A DNA stretch of 64,000 bases from Paenalkalicoccus suaedae (GTDB taxonomy: Bacteria; Bacillota; Bacilli; Bacillales; Salisediminibacteriaceae): positions 3,596,001-3,660,000 of the forward strand of contig NZ_CP041372.2 in the NCBI RefSeq assembly GCF_006965545.2, read 5' to 3'. The position numbers and the translations under genes were made by a program. Below the pieces are notes generated by a model that worked only from the letters and a program-made list of their open reading frames with translations, was not told where the DNA came from and ran no database searches. Below, piece by piece: positions 1-7,246 of the stretch. Each line of letters starts with the position of its first letter. The stretch's first letter is position 1.

Positions 1-24
1 AAGTCCCCTATTTCCGGACATACG

Positions 25-86
25 TTCAGAATAGGAGACTTGCCGCTTGAGCAAACTGTCAGGTCCTACTCTAATCCTATTCTGAA
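25..86. repeat. 12-bp inverted repeat with wide loop
   Basis: TTCAGAATAGGA at 25-36 is matched perfectly by TCCTATTCTGAA at 75-86. The second arm can also pair with AATAGGATTAG at 160-170, so two alternative stems are possible. No gene is visible in 1-240; this may be the 3' region of a gene left of the window. Function is unknown. Confidence 0.5.
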
Positions 87-109
87 CATCGACAACGCGC
101 ACGCAAAAG

Positions 110-134
110 AAGCCTTCTTTTACGAAGGTTTTTT
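110..134 (+). terminator. putative intrinsic terminator
   Basis: An 8-bp stem AAGCCTTC/GAAGGTTT (one G-U pair) with loop TTTTAC runs into TTTT. It would end transcription coming from a gene left of the window. Confidence 0.5.
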
Positions 135-236
135 ACACGTATCGTTATCTGCTCATAAAAATAGGATTAGTACTTCATAGACCTACAGTTCACCCTCTTT
201 CAAGTTGTTGGTTTTATCGTAGCAGGTTGTTTTAAT

Positions 237-440
237 AAGTTCAAGGTCAAGATTCTAAGTTCAAGGTCAAGGTCAAGGGCGGAACCTCCGGTTCCCCTGC
301 GCTCTGGGAGCGTCTTTCCTGAGGCGCTAGTTCAACTATTTCAGCCGTCCAGTGGCCGTCTGAAAGGATTTTCACCTACGCGAAAGATTCCTCTAGGAGT
401 CCGCTCCCTCCGCTTCGGTACACCTTCGGCACGTTTTACC
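237..440 (+). repeat. Repeat A, copy 1 (structured intergenic repeat)
   Basis: It starts with tandem TTCAAGGTCAAG words, then has a hairpin GGAACC-TCC-GGTTCC (281-295), the conserved CTGCGC and TTCAACTATTTC words, a second hairpin with TTTCAG (339-344) facing CTGAAA (360-365), and the conserved GAAAGGATTTTC. The same order of blocks recurs at 2683-2858, 5650-5842 and 47341-47580, with a stub at 51203-51262. The stem arms differ in sequence between copies but stay complementary, which points to selection on structure. The CTAGGC terminator that follows the other copies is degenerate here (CACTAGTTT near 475). Confidence 0.75.
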
Positions 441-490
441 ATGAAGTCTTTGATTGCTTCTTTCATGTTTGAAGCACTAGTTTAATGGCA

Positions 491-650
491 ATATGGTTCA
501 TAAACTTTCTATACGGTTCATACTTTTTGCATACCGTTCATAATTCTTCCATACGGTTCATTCTTTTCGCATACCGTTCATAATTCTTCTGTACGGTTCA
601 TTCTTTCCTCATACGGTTCATAAATCTTCTATACGGTTCATTCCTTCTCT
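491..650 (+). repeat. 20-bp phased array, 8 units (word ATACGGTTCAT)
   Basis: The word ATACGGTTCA or a close variant starts at 491, 511, 531, 551, 571, 591, 611 and 631, exactly 20 bp apart. The ten bases between words are T-rich and less conserved. The array runs right up to the stop codon of the PhzF-like gene, which is transcribed towards it. It has no cas genes and no unique spacers, so it is not a CRISPR array. Confidence 0.9.
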
Positions 651-1531
651 TACAGTAGCTCTACCTTTCTCTCCTCCACATACACCGCGTTCCCCGTTAT
701 GTGAATGTCGACTGTGTCGCCGCTTCGTGAGACGTGGACGTCGACTCGTCCGTCTTTGCCCATTTCCTGTCCTTGCTCGACGACAAGGTGCAGGTGCTGT
801 TCGTCTTTATTTTCTAAAAAAGAGGCATAGTAGGCTCCCATGACGGCGGAGGCTGTGCCGGTGACGGCGTCTTCGATCGTGCCTGATGCCGCGGACGAGA
901 AGTGGCGGGCGTGCATCTCGGCAGCTGGGTCGTGCGTCGCTAAGCAAAACGGGTGCACCGATGCTGTCGGTAATTCCTTGAGTATTTGAGGGAAATCTTG
1001 AGTAGCTGGCACCATTTTGTCGAACGAATCGAGCTCTTTGATCGGAACGAGTAAGGTCCACGTGCCCGTGCTTCCGTACAGGATCGGCAAATCCCCATGA
1101 AGCTCGGCTTCCTCAAGTCCGATGGCGTTTGCCAACGCTTCTCGTGAACCAGCAAACTCCATAAATTCCGGCTGCGCCTGCTTCATCGTGATCGCTGAAC
1201 CATCTATATGTATTGGTAAAATGCCTGCTTTCGTCTCAATCGTAAGCTCCGATTTTCCTCCTAAAAAATTATGAGACTGGCAAGCATAGACCGCCGCCAT
1301 CGTGCCGTGCCCGCATAAATTCATCTCGTGGCCAGGCGTAAAGTAACGAAATTGGAGATCCGCAACGTCCGACTCGAGCACAAAAGCCGTCTCATTAAAG
1401 CCAGCCCGATAAGCAACCTCCTGCATCTCCGCATCAGACAAATCAGCGCCATCAAGCACCACACCCGCAGGATTCCCCTTACCCGGCTCCCTACTAAACG
1501 CATCGTATTGATAAACCGTAATCACCTTCAT
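650..1531 (-). CDS. PhzF family isomerase/epimerase-like protein
   Basis: A 293-residue protein of the PhzF / diaminopimelate epimerase fold, a cytoplasmic family of isomerases and related enzymes acting on small amino- or hydroxy-acids; the substrate is not predictable. The family's catalytic Glu lies in GFNETAF (residue 47), the CGHGT motif is at 73-77, and DAVTGTAS lies near the C-terminus. The start is at 1531 because AGGAGG sits 7 bases upstream; an open frame extends 33 codons further, across the preceding gene's terminator hairpin, and is unlikely to be translated. It is a single gene downstream of the cat-like gene. The 3' end abuts the 20-bp array. Confidence 0.85.
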   Translation of the reverse strand: MKVITVYQYDAFSREPGKGNPAGVVLDGADLSDAEMQEVAYRAGFNETAFVLESDVADLQFRYFTPGHEMNLCGHGTMAAVYACQSHNFLGGKSELTIETKAGILPIHIDGSAITMKQAQPEFMEFAGSREALANAIGLEEAELHGDLPILYGSTGTWTLLVPIKELDSFDKMVPATQDFPQILKELPTASVHPFCLATHDPAAEMHARHFSSAASGTIEDAVTGTASAVMGAYYASFLENKDEQHLHLVVEQGQEMGKDGRVDVHVSRSGDTVDIHITGNAVYVEERKVELL

Positions 1532-1564
1532 GGTTGGACCTCCTAAAAGGTAGTTATTTATTGT

Positions 1565-1608
1565 GAAAAAACTATCAAAAAAGCTCTGTAATAAGCTTTT
1601 TTGATAGT
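1565..1608 (-). terminator. intrinsic terminator of the cat gene
   Basis: A perfect 15-bp stem (1571-1585 with 1594-1608, loop 8) is followed on the minus strand by T6. It lies 54 bases past the acetyltransferase stop codon and within the leader of the PhzF-like gene. Confidence 0.85.
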
Positions 1609-1661
1609 CCCCTCTAACATGATCATTCATCTACAATTATCGCATAACTTCTACGCGTACA

Positions 1662-2309
1662 TCAGATCCAGTTTTCACATGAGTCAGCTAACAATTGCAA
1701 CTCGTTGATAAATAAACTAGCGTGATAGCCATCACAAACAGCATGATGCACTTGGACAGAAACAGGGAGTATTGTACGCCCATTTAGTTGCGAGAATTTC
1801 CCCGATGTAATAATAGGCGACAAATAATTGCCTCCGTTGTTAACAGATAAATGGAACCCAGTGAATGAACTCCACGGGATCATGGAGATAGGGATCGTAT
1901 TCTCTGGGACCGGAGTTTTAGGAAATAGCTTCCCGGTATTTTTATATAGATCGACGTCCTTCTCATAGCTTGAATGGAAGAGAGCAAAATCATGTAAGCC
2001 TTTCGTCCAAATACTTGAAAAGGTATGCGCCTCTTGATCAAATATAGTATAAGAGGGATAAACTTCTCCCCAATAACCAACCTCTCCATTTGAATCCATC
2101 GCCATTCGAAATTCTTTATGGCTATTCGCCACCTTAGACACTAGGTAGATGAAAGCTGGATATATCTTTAAGTGACGCTTTTTTAACTCCACTAACAATT
2201 TTGTGATGTCAATGTTACTCGTCATACTAAATGTCGTTTGCTGATTCAAATAGTGATCAAAGTACTCTTTTCTATCCCATTCCTTTTTGTTTATACGGAT
2301 AAATGTCAT
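1662..2309 (-). CDS. cat: chloramphenicol O-acetyltransferase, type A
   Basis: A 215-residue CAT, the usual monomer length for this trimeric cytoplasmic enzyme, which acetylates chloramphenicol from acetyl-CoA. The active-site motif HHAVCDG is complete, with the catalytic His at about residue 189 and the Asp four residues later. The Shine-Dalgarno is AGGAGG, and it lies inside an inverted repeat preceded by a 9-codon leader. That is the arrangement of inducible Gram-positive cat genes, so expression is probably switched on by drug-stalled ribosomes. The gene stands alone with its own terminator. It could be an intrinsic species gene or an old acquisition; no mobile element is visible nearby. 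Confidence 0.93.
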   Translation of the reverse strand: MTFIRINKKEWDRKEYFDHYLNQQTTFSMTSNIDITKLLVELKKRHLKIYPAFIYLVSKVANSHKEFRMAMDSNGEVGYWGEVYPSYTIFDQEAHTFSSIWTKGLHDFALFHSSYEKDVDLYKNTGKLFPKTPVPENTIPISMIPWSSFTGFHLSVNNGGNYLSPIITSGKFSQLNGRTILPVSVQVHHAVCDGYHASLFINELQLLADSCENWI

Positions 2310-2315
2310 TTCTTT

Positions 2316-2352
2316 CGCCTCCTAAAATTAATGTACCTTGTTTTAGGAGGCG
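2316..2352 (-). promoter_or_regulatory. cat translation-attenuation hairpin
   Basis: Arms CGCCTCCTAAAA (2316-2327) and TTTTAGGAGGCG (2341-2352) are a perfect 12-bp inverted repeat. The proximal arm contains the cat ribosome binding site; the distal arm overlaps the last codons and stop of the leader peptide. A ribosome stalled in the leader would open the stem and free the cat start. This matches the known mechanism of cat-86 and related genes. Confidence 0.92.
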
Positions 2353-2372
2353 AGTTTCTCTGCTTTAACCAT
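2343..2372 (-). CDS. cat leader peptide MVKAEKLAS
   Basis: A 9-codon open frame, ATG to TAA, encodes MVKAEKLAS. It has its own ribosome binding site (AAAGGAG, 2382-2389) and ends within the distal arm of the attenuation hairpin. Length and position match the leaders of inducible cat genes, where stalling near codon 6 exposes the cat ribosome binding site. The peptide resembles the cat-86 leader in its first residues (MVK). Confidence 0.88.
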   Translation of the reverse strand: MVKAEKLAS

Positions 2373-2500
2373 ATGTAAACGCTCCTTTCTATACACTCTT
2401 TATTTTAAGAAACTTACATAACCTCATCCTCAGTTAACCCTCTCATTTTATTTCCCTTATGTAGCAATGAGTGAAACTTATTCAATTAAAGAATACACGG

Positions 2501-2590
2501 CGTACATGATGATAACAAACCGTACGCAGAATCCAGATTGCGTACGTACATACCAAAAAGCGTACGCAGACAATCGTCTGCATACGCAAC
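2501..2590. repeat. 20-bp phased array, 5 units (word CGTACGCA)
   Basis: CGTACATGAT, CGTACGCAGA, CGTACGTACA, CGTACGCAGA and CATACGCAAC start at 2501, 2521, 2541, 2561 and 2581, exactly 20 bp apart. It lies between the cat leader region and the CTAGGC terminator. No gene is seen in 2373-2880; the whole gap is this array plus the terminator and Repeat A. Confidence 0.85.
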
Positions 2591-2611
2591 CTAAACTATT
2601 AATCTCTCTAA

Positions 2612-2640
2612 AAGCTAGGCAATGATCTCTCGCCTAGTGA
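2612..2640 (-). terminator. CTAGGC-type terminator of the cassette
   Basis: On the minus strand ACTAGGC and GCCTAG form a stem around an 11-base loop, then CTTTT. The same hairpin and loop end (ACGTT or CATT before GCCTAG) recurs at 5886, 47277 and 51133, each between a Repeat A copy and a 20-bp array. Confidence 0.7.
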
Positions 2641-2682
2641 TCCTCCCCACAAAAAAGAGGATGACGCTGTATACCACAACCG

Positions 2683-2858
2683 TCACCCGCAGGTCCTCCG
2701 GAGCGTCTGACGGCGACTCAGGCAGGAGGTCTTAGCGTTTCCGAAAATCCTTTTGCACGGCCGCTGGCCGGGCAAAATAGTTGAGGTAGCCCTGCCGAAC
2801 GCGTCCGTCAGTAAGCGCAGGAGGACCGGAGGTCCCGCACGTAATCACTTGACCTCCA
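2683..2858 (-). repeat. Repeat A, copy 2
   Basis: Read on the minus strand it starts 23 bases after the ywgA stop: GGTCAAGTG, hairpin GGGACC-TCC-GGTCCT, CTGCGC, CTCAACTATTTT, a stem with TTTTGC (2751-2756) facing GCAAAA (2772-2777) around GGCC...GGCC, then GGATTTTC. Block order and spacing match the other copies. The stem bases differ from copies 1 and 3 but remain paired. Confidence 0.8.
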
Positions 2859-2880
2859 ACATAGAAAAACAATCTGCCTA

Positions 2881-3375
2881 TTAAGAACGCAACCTCTCAA
2901 TATACCGATAAGCCTCATCAATATCCTCATCCGAATAATTCTGCTTCGCCTTCAGCTTATACACCTTCGCCTTCACTTCCTCCTTCGAAAGCTCCTCGAA
3001 GTACAGCACCGTCGACACAAGCTCCAAAAACTTCGACGACTGCTCGTTCATATCCTGAAGCATCGCTTCCTTCGCAGGAAGCGCGTCAGGCGCCATTTGC
3101 AAAAATGCCTCACCCTTTTCAGAAAGCTGGTAGCGGTACTGCTGGTAGCCAGCCTTCTTCTCCTTCACTTCCTCAATAAACTGCACGTTGCACATCTCTT
3201 CGACGCGAAGCGTCAGCTCCTCGGAGTAAGGACCGAACATATGAAACTGATACTTTTCGTAAAACGGCAAGTCCAATTTCTTTGCGATGTACACCATCTT
3301 TTGGAGCTTCTTGCGCCCCACGATTTCGCCGGTTTGCTTCAATAGGGACAGTAGCTTTGCATGCTGATCTAACAC
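2881..3375 (-). CDS. ywgA: YwgA family protein
   Basis: A 164-residue soluble protein matching YwgA of B. subtilis in length and genome position. The N-terminal part (HAKLLSLLKQTGEIVGRKKLQKMVYI) resembles a winged-helix fold, and the C-terminal third is charged and helical. The start is GTG at 3375, with AGAGGAGG 7 bases upstream and only 2 bases after the ywfO stop, so the two genes are translationally coupled. The function is not established; the link with an HD phosphohydrolase suggests a regulator or partner of it. It is followed at once by Repeat A copy 2. Confidence 0.85.
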   Translation of the reverse strand: MLDQHAKLLSLLKQTGEIVGRKKLQKMVYIAKKLDLPFYEKYQFHMFGPYSEELTLRVEEMCNVQFIEEVKEKKAGYQQYRYQLSEKGEAFLQMAPDALPAKEAMLQDMNEQSSKFLELVSTVLYFEELSKEEVKAKVYKLKAKQNYSDEDIDEAYRYIERLRS

Positions 3376-3377
3376 AA

Positions 3378-4682
3378 TTATTCCTCCTCTTTCTTTAACA
3401 GCGCAAGAATTCGCTGCTTTTCTTCGGCAAACTCAGATTGATCTAGCAACAAATCCTCCGGGTAATAGAGTTTATGATCCGTTCGCTTCTTACCAGAGAT
3501 CGCCTCGACAACATCTGACTCGCGTGACAGCTCGCGCAACGAACCGTTCGGCATCAATAAATGAATTGGCACACGCTCGTCCTTCTCACCCGGACGGTAA
3601 AAATCGTACGGTAAGTCCGACGAGGAATCGACCACTAAATAGTAATGAGGGTCTACCCCAATTTTCTTAAATAAGTCTTGGAGCTCGGGCCAAATAAGCA
3701 TTTGCTCGCTTGGATCGCACTCGACGTACTGGAACAAATGGCGACGCATAAAGCGCTGGCACAAATCGCGCAGGATGACATCCTCTTCATCCTCCCACTC
3801 CTGAAAATAGTAGGAAATCACTGACTCATCTAGACGTATGTAATCCTCTAAGGTCGTCTCGCCACGGAACATCGTGTGGAAATGACGCGGGTTGAGCTTG
3901 AATTCATAGCCATTCGCAAGCAAATGCTTGGCGCGGTGCAAAATCTTCGTTAAAATCACCTCGGCGCTGCGGCTCACAGGGTGGAAGTAGACCTGCCAGT
4001 ACATCTGGTAACGGCTCATGATATAGTCCTCAACCGCGTGCATCCCACTCTGCTTGAAGACCGCCTGATCCTCACTCGGACGCATAACCCGCAAGATGCG
4101 CTCCATATCAAAGTTTCCGTAACTCACGCCCGTGTAAAACGCATCGCGTAACAAATAATCCATCCGATCGGCGTCAATCTGACTCGAAATCAAGCTCACG
4201 ATCAGCTTATTATCGTACGTCTTCGCAATTACGTCCGCCACACGCATTGGGAAATCCGCGCCCATGCGAGACAGTACGCTGTTAATCTCCGTATCCCCTA
4301 AAATAATGCGACGCGTCCACTCCTCGTGATCCATATGGAAAACCTTCTCAAATGAATGCGAAAACGGACCGTGCCCCACATCATGTAACAACGCCGCCGC
4401 AAGGCAAACAAGACGCTCATCCTTATCCCACTCGCCCTTTTTCTCCAAATTTTCGACCATACGACGCATAATCTCATAGACCCCAAGCGAATGATTAAAA
4501 CGCGTATGCTCCGCCCCGTGGAACGTCAAATACGTCGTCCCAAGCTGACGAATCCGACGCAGCCGCTGGAACTCACGCGTCCCAACAAGCTCCCAAATCA
4601 GCTCATCACGCACATGAATATAGCGATGCACCGGGTCCTTAAACACCTTCTCCTCCTGCAATTGCCCATCCGGCCTCTTCAT
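3378..4682 (-). CDS. ywfO: HD-domain phosphohydrolase YwfO
   Basis: A 434-residue cytoplasmic HD-superfamily enzyme of the dGTPase-like type. Metal ligands are visible in RFNHSLG (His64) and LLHDVGHGPFSHS (His100-Asp101), and a later Asp lies in IDADRMDYLLRD. Length equals B. subtilis YwfO, and the neighbours (ywgA below, lipL divergent above) are the same. The family hydrolyses nucleoside triphosphates; the physiological substrate here is not shown by the sequence. The ribosome binding site GGGAGG lies upstream of the ATG. It shares a 135-bp divergent promoter region with lipL. Confidence 0.9.
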   Translation of the reverse strand: MKRPDGQLQEEKVFKDPVHRYIHVRDELIWELVGTREFQRLRRIRQLGTTYLTFHGAEHTRFNHSLGVYEIMRRMVENLEKKGEWDKDERLVCLAAALLHDVGHGPFSHSFEKVFHMDHEEWTRRIILGDTEINSVLSRMGADFPMRVADVIAKTYDNKLIVSLISSQIDADRMDYLLRDAFYTGVSYGNFDMERILRVMRPSEDQAVFKQSGMHAVEDYIMSRYQMYWQVYFHPVSRSAEVILTKILHRAKHLLANGYEFKLNPRHFHTMFRGETTLEDYIRLDESVISYYFQEWEDEEDVILRDLCQRFMRRHLFQYVECDPSEQMLIWPELQDLFKKIGVDPHYYLVVDSSSDLPYDFYRPGEKDERVPIHLLMPNGSLRELSRESDVVEAISGKKRTDHKLYYPEDLLLDQSEFAEEKQRILALLKKEEE

Positions 4683-4817
4683 AAACGCATATCCTCCCTA
4701 GACTCTAACGTAGCTTTGTCCATTCTACCCCTATTTGCCCACCGCTTCAATGAGTTCCTTTAAGCCCACATCCTCTGCTATAATCTGATGAGATGATAAT
4801 GAGAAGGAGCACACAGC

Positions 4818-5648
4818 ATGACACAATCCCTAAGCCCTCTTGGGCAGAAACAATGGTTACTGATCGACCAATCCGTAACAGGATTAACGATGAACCCGAT
4901 GGAGTCGTTTGCCACTGATGATACCCTTTGTAGACACATTGCTACGCAGGAAGACACCGGCATCGCGCGCACCTGGGTACACGATAAAACCGTGGTGTTA
5001 GGCATCCAGGACAGCCGCCTCCCGCACATACAAGACGGCATCTCCTATTTGCAGGAGCAAGGCTACCGCGTCATCGTCCGTAACTCCGGCGGCCTTGCCG
5101 TCGTTCTGGACGAGGATGTCTACAACCTGTCGTTACTATTTAAAGAAGAACGCGGCCTCACCATTGACCGTAGCTACGAAGCCATGGTCGAGTTCACGCA
5201 GGAACTATTGCCGGAGTTTGGCTCTAGTATTGTAGATGGAGAGGTTGAGACGTCGTACTGTCCGGGCAGATATGATTTAAGCGTTGACGGTAAAAAGTTC
5301 GCCGGCATCTCACAACGCCGCATTCGCGGCGGAGTGGCGGTGCAAATTTATTTAGCGATGAAGGAAAGTGGTGCGGCTCGCGCCGAGCTAATTCGTACGT
5401 TTTACGAGCGTGCCGTTCAAGGTGCGCCAACGTCGTTTACGTATCCGCAGATTGTGCCGGAGACGATGGCGTCGCTTGCTGAGCACGGGAAGCCAGCGGT
5501 ATCGAATAAGGAGTTGACGGAGCGCATTGAGGTGGCGCTTCGAGAGCGGGGTATGCTTCAGGAGTTTCCGTGGACGGAAGAGCATGAGGAGATGTTTCAG
5601 TATAATTTGGAGCGTATGGTAAAGCGTAATGAGAAGGTTGGGTTGTAA
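4818..5648 (+). CDS. lipL: octanoyl-[GcvH]:protein N-octanoyltransferase LipL
   Basis: A 276-residue lipoate-pathway enzyme that moves octanoyl groups from GcvH to the E2 subunits of 2-oxoacid dehydrogenases. The acyl-accepting Cys lies in SYCPGRYDLS (Cys148), followed by GKKFAGISQRR, the LipL/LplA substrate-binding signature. Length (B. subtilis LipL is about 280) and position next to ywfO agree. GAAGGAG lies 9-10 bases before the ATG. In B. subtilis pta and hemQ follow closely; here about 24 kb of sugar genes and decayed genes separate lipL from pta. Repeat A copy 3 starts right after the stop codon. Confidence 0.93.
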   Translation: MTQSLSPLGQKQWLLIDQSVTGLTMNPMESFATDDTLCRHIATQEDTGIARTWVHDKTVVLGIQDSRLPHIQDGISYLQEQGYRVIVRNSGGLAVVLDEDVYNLSLLFKEERGLTIDRSYEAMVEFTQELLPEFGSSIVDGEVETSYCPGRYDLSVDGKKFAGISQRRIRGGVAVQIYLAMKESGAARAELIRTFYERAVQGAPTSFTYPQIVPETMASLAEHGKPAVSNKELTERIEVALRERGMLQEFPWTEEHEEMFQYNLERMVKRNEKVGL

Positions 5649-5649
5649 A

Positions 5650-5842
5650 GATTAAGGTCAAGAACTTAAGGTCAAGGGCGGCACCTACGGTGCCCCTGCG
5701 CGGCGATCGCAACTACCTGTGGTGCTTGCTCAACTATTTCCGTCGGCCAAACCAATGGCCGACGGAAAGGATTTTCGCTTCACGGTTGACCCACTGGTAG
5801 TACGCTCCCGCCGCTCCGGGTCACCTCCGGAACGGTTTATAG
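5650..5842 (+). repeat. Repeat A, copy 3
   Basis: It begins at the lipL stop in sense orientation: tandem AAGGTCAAG words, hairpin GGCACC-TAC-GGTGCC (5680-5694), CTGCGC, CTCAACTATTTC, and a perfect 13-bp stem (5737-5749 with 5756-5768), then GAAAGGATTTTC. Compared with copy 1, GGAACC/GGTTCC has become GGCACC/GGTGCC, a compensatory change. The second stem is the longest and most regular of the family. Confidence 0.82.
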
Positions 5843-5885
5843 AGAGAGATGACCTTACACCTTCTTTTTTGTGTAGGAAATAGAG

Positions 5886-5917
5886 CACTAGGCGACAGGA
5901 CGTTGCCTAGTTTTTCT
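5886..5917 (+). terminator. CTAGGC-type terminator after Repeat A
   Basis: ACTAGGC (5887-5893) pairs with GCCTAGT (5905-5911), followed by TTTTTCTTTT. It would end a transcript running from lipL through Repeat A. The loop end ACGTT is shared with the hairpin at 47277. Confidence 0.82.
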
Positions 5918-5953
5918 TTTGTGAGGATTTGTTTATAATAAGTGTTTTAAATT

Positions 5954-6223
5954 TCATTCACTCACAATGAATTGTTTTTTCTTTCCTTCTTTGATTAACG
6001 GCACCGATATCAAAATGATTCCTATGACAAGCTGTATAATACTCAATGTGTATGGGAACCAGCCTCCTATCACACCAATAACTGTTATAACTTGTCCAGG
6101 TGGATTTGACCAGCTTGATAAGTCAGGTAAATATACAGCAATAGCTAGATGCATGAACCCGAGCAAAATCGTTCCTGACAAAATGAATAATGAGCCAATA
6201 AGGTAATAATAAACGTGTCTCAT
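5954..6223 (-). CDS. small two-helix membrane protein
   Basis: An 89-residue protein with two clear hydrophobic segments (about residues 7-32 and 46-77) and a lysine-rich cytoplasmic tail (KEGKKKQ). GGGGGA lies upstream of the ATG. I do not recognise a family. It sits between the terminator of the lipL cassette and a short 20-bp array, separate from its neighbours. Confidence 0.6.
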   Translation of the reverse strand: MRHVYYYLIGSLFILSGTILLGFMHLAIAVYLPDLSSWSNPPGQVITVIGVIGGWFPYTLSIIQLVIGIILISVPLIKEGKKKQFIVSE

Positions 6224-6340
6224 AAGAGTCCCCCATTTTTAATCTGAAAGCTAGACGAAAGGTAGAAAAATATCGATAACCTAACTTTTATCTTAAATTC
6301 GACACTTAGCATTAATTTCCTTTTCATGTATTACAATCCT

Positions 6341-6410
6341 GTGGTTCATTTCTTCTTCGTACTGTTCATTTATCCGTAGTACGGTTCATTTATCCGCTGC
6401 ACGGTACATT
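6341..6410 (+). repeat. 20-bp phased array, 4 units (word ACGGTTCATT)
   Basis: GTGGTTCATT, ACTGTTCATT, ACGGTTCATT and ACGGTACATT start at 6341, 6361, 6381 and 6401. The word and its orientation match the array at 491-650, allowing for the shift of one base. It lies between two small membrane-protein genes. Confidence 0.8.
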
Positions 6411-6444
6411 CTTACTTAATAAAGCTTTATAAATAAATGAAAAA

Positions 6445-6903
6445 CTAAGATCTAGTTGCTGTAGTGCTTGCTTTGCAGTGCGTTTCTTGTTTGTTTAGCA
6501 ACTTTTTTAACTCAGTAGTGACTTTTTGAAAGTCCCTTTCGCTTATATGCTCCGCTTTGAGAACTATTTCTTTGTTTTTTTGTGTTTGTAAAACAATTTT
6601 GTCCTCTAAAAAGTCTGCTTCTTTAATGGTGGAGATCTCTATTTCTTTTCTCGGAGATGGAAAGCCTCGATCAGTCGAGATAATCTCGGAATTAAGGCGC
6701 AAGTAGTCAAATTTGTATATGAAAAAATGAGCTAAAGATAGGAATAGCCCAGAGATAAATACAAATAAATTCAACGCTGGGAAATACGGATAAGCACTGG
6801 ATAACCCTGAGCTAAATAATAATAGTTGTATTACAGCCACCACCATCCACATTACACCTGAAAATATCGTTCTTCCTCTAATTTTGTATGGTATTTTTAA
6901 CAT
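6445..6903 (-). CDS. membrane protein with PH-like C-terminal domain
   Basis: A 152-residue protein with two membrane segments (about 13-33 and 41-63) and then a cytoplasmic region rich in beta-strand-like alternation (FDYLRLNSEIISTD ... IEISTIKEADFLEDKIVLQT) ending in a helix. This layout resembles small bacterial PH-domain (bPH) membrane proteins; that is an inference from pattern, not a firm match. GAGAGGATC lies upstream of the ATG. It is divergent from the small gene at 7000. Confidence 0.6.
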   Translation of the reverse strand: MLKIPYKIRGRTIFSGVMWMVVAVIQLLLFSSGLSSAYPYFPALNLFVFISGLFLSLAHFFIYKFDYLRLNSEIISTDRGFPSPRKEIEISTIKEADFLEDKIVLQTQKNKEIVLKAEHISERDFQKVTTELKKLLNKQETHCKASTTATRS

Positions 6904-6999
6904 TGTTCACGATCCTCTCTTTCACATCAATTACATCCAAATATGGAAATATGTTATGCTTTTCAACAGTATAATTCAAAAATTATTTGGAGTGATTGC

Positions 7000-7215
7000 A
7001 TGCCTTTTTATGTTATTACTGGACTCGGACTTATAACAATTGCCTTTATTTTGTTCTCTAACTTGCCTCAATACTTAGTCTATCTTGTTGTAGGAGTAAC
7101 CACTATTGCTCAGACATTCACTTTTGGTGAAGATAGAAAGAGGTCTAAGATATGGAGCAGGGTATTTGGAGTTATTTTCATCATTCTAGCCGTCCTCTAT
7201 ATAACAACCACGTAG
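7000..7215 (+). CDS. small two-helix membrane protein
   Basis: A 71-residue protein: an N-terminal hydrophobic stretch of about 35 residues, a charged turn (GEDRKRSK), then a second hydrophobic segment. The start at 7000 is preceded by GGAG at 8 bases; the frame is open 19 codons further upstream but without a ribosome binding site. The family is not recognised. A terminator follows directly. Confidence 0.55.
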   Translation: MPFYVITGLGLITIAFILFSNLPQYLVYLVVGVTTIAQTFTFGEDRKRSKIWSRVFGVIFIILAVLYITTT

Positions 7216-7216
7216 C

Positions 7217-7246
7217 AAAAGCCGTTCGGTGCAGAACGGCTTTTTT
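7217..7246 (+). terminator. intrinsic terminator
   Basis: AAAAGCCGTTC (7217-7227) pairs with GAACGGCTTTT (7233-7243), then T3. It separates the small + strand gene from the convergent GNAT gene and may work in both directions. Confidence 0.88.

Noticed and set aside
491-650. CRISPR array
   Set aside because: Units are only 20 bp in total, 'spacers' are about 10 T-rich bases, words differ between loci and no cas gene is present.
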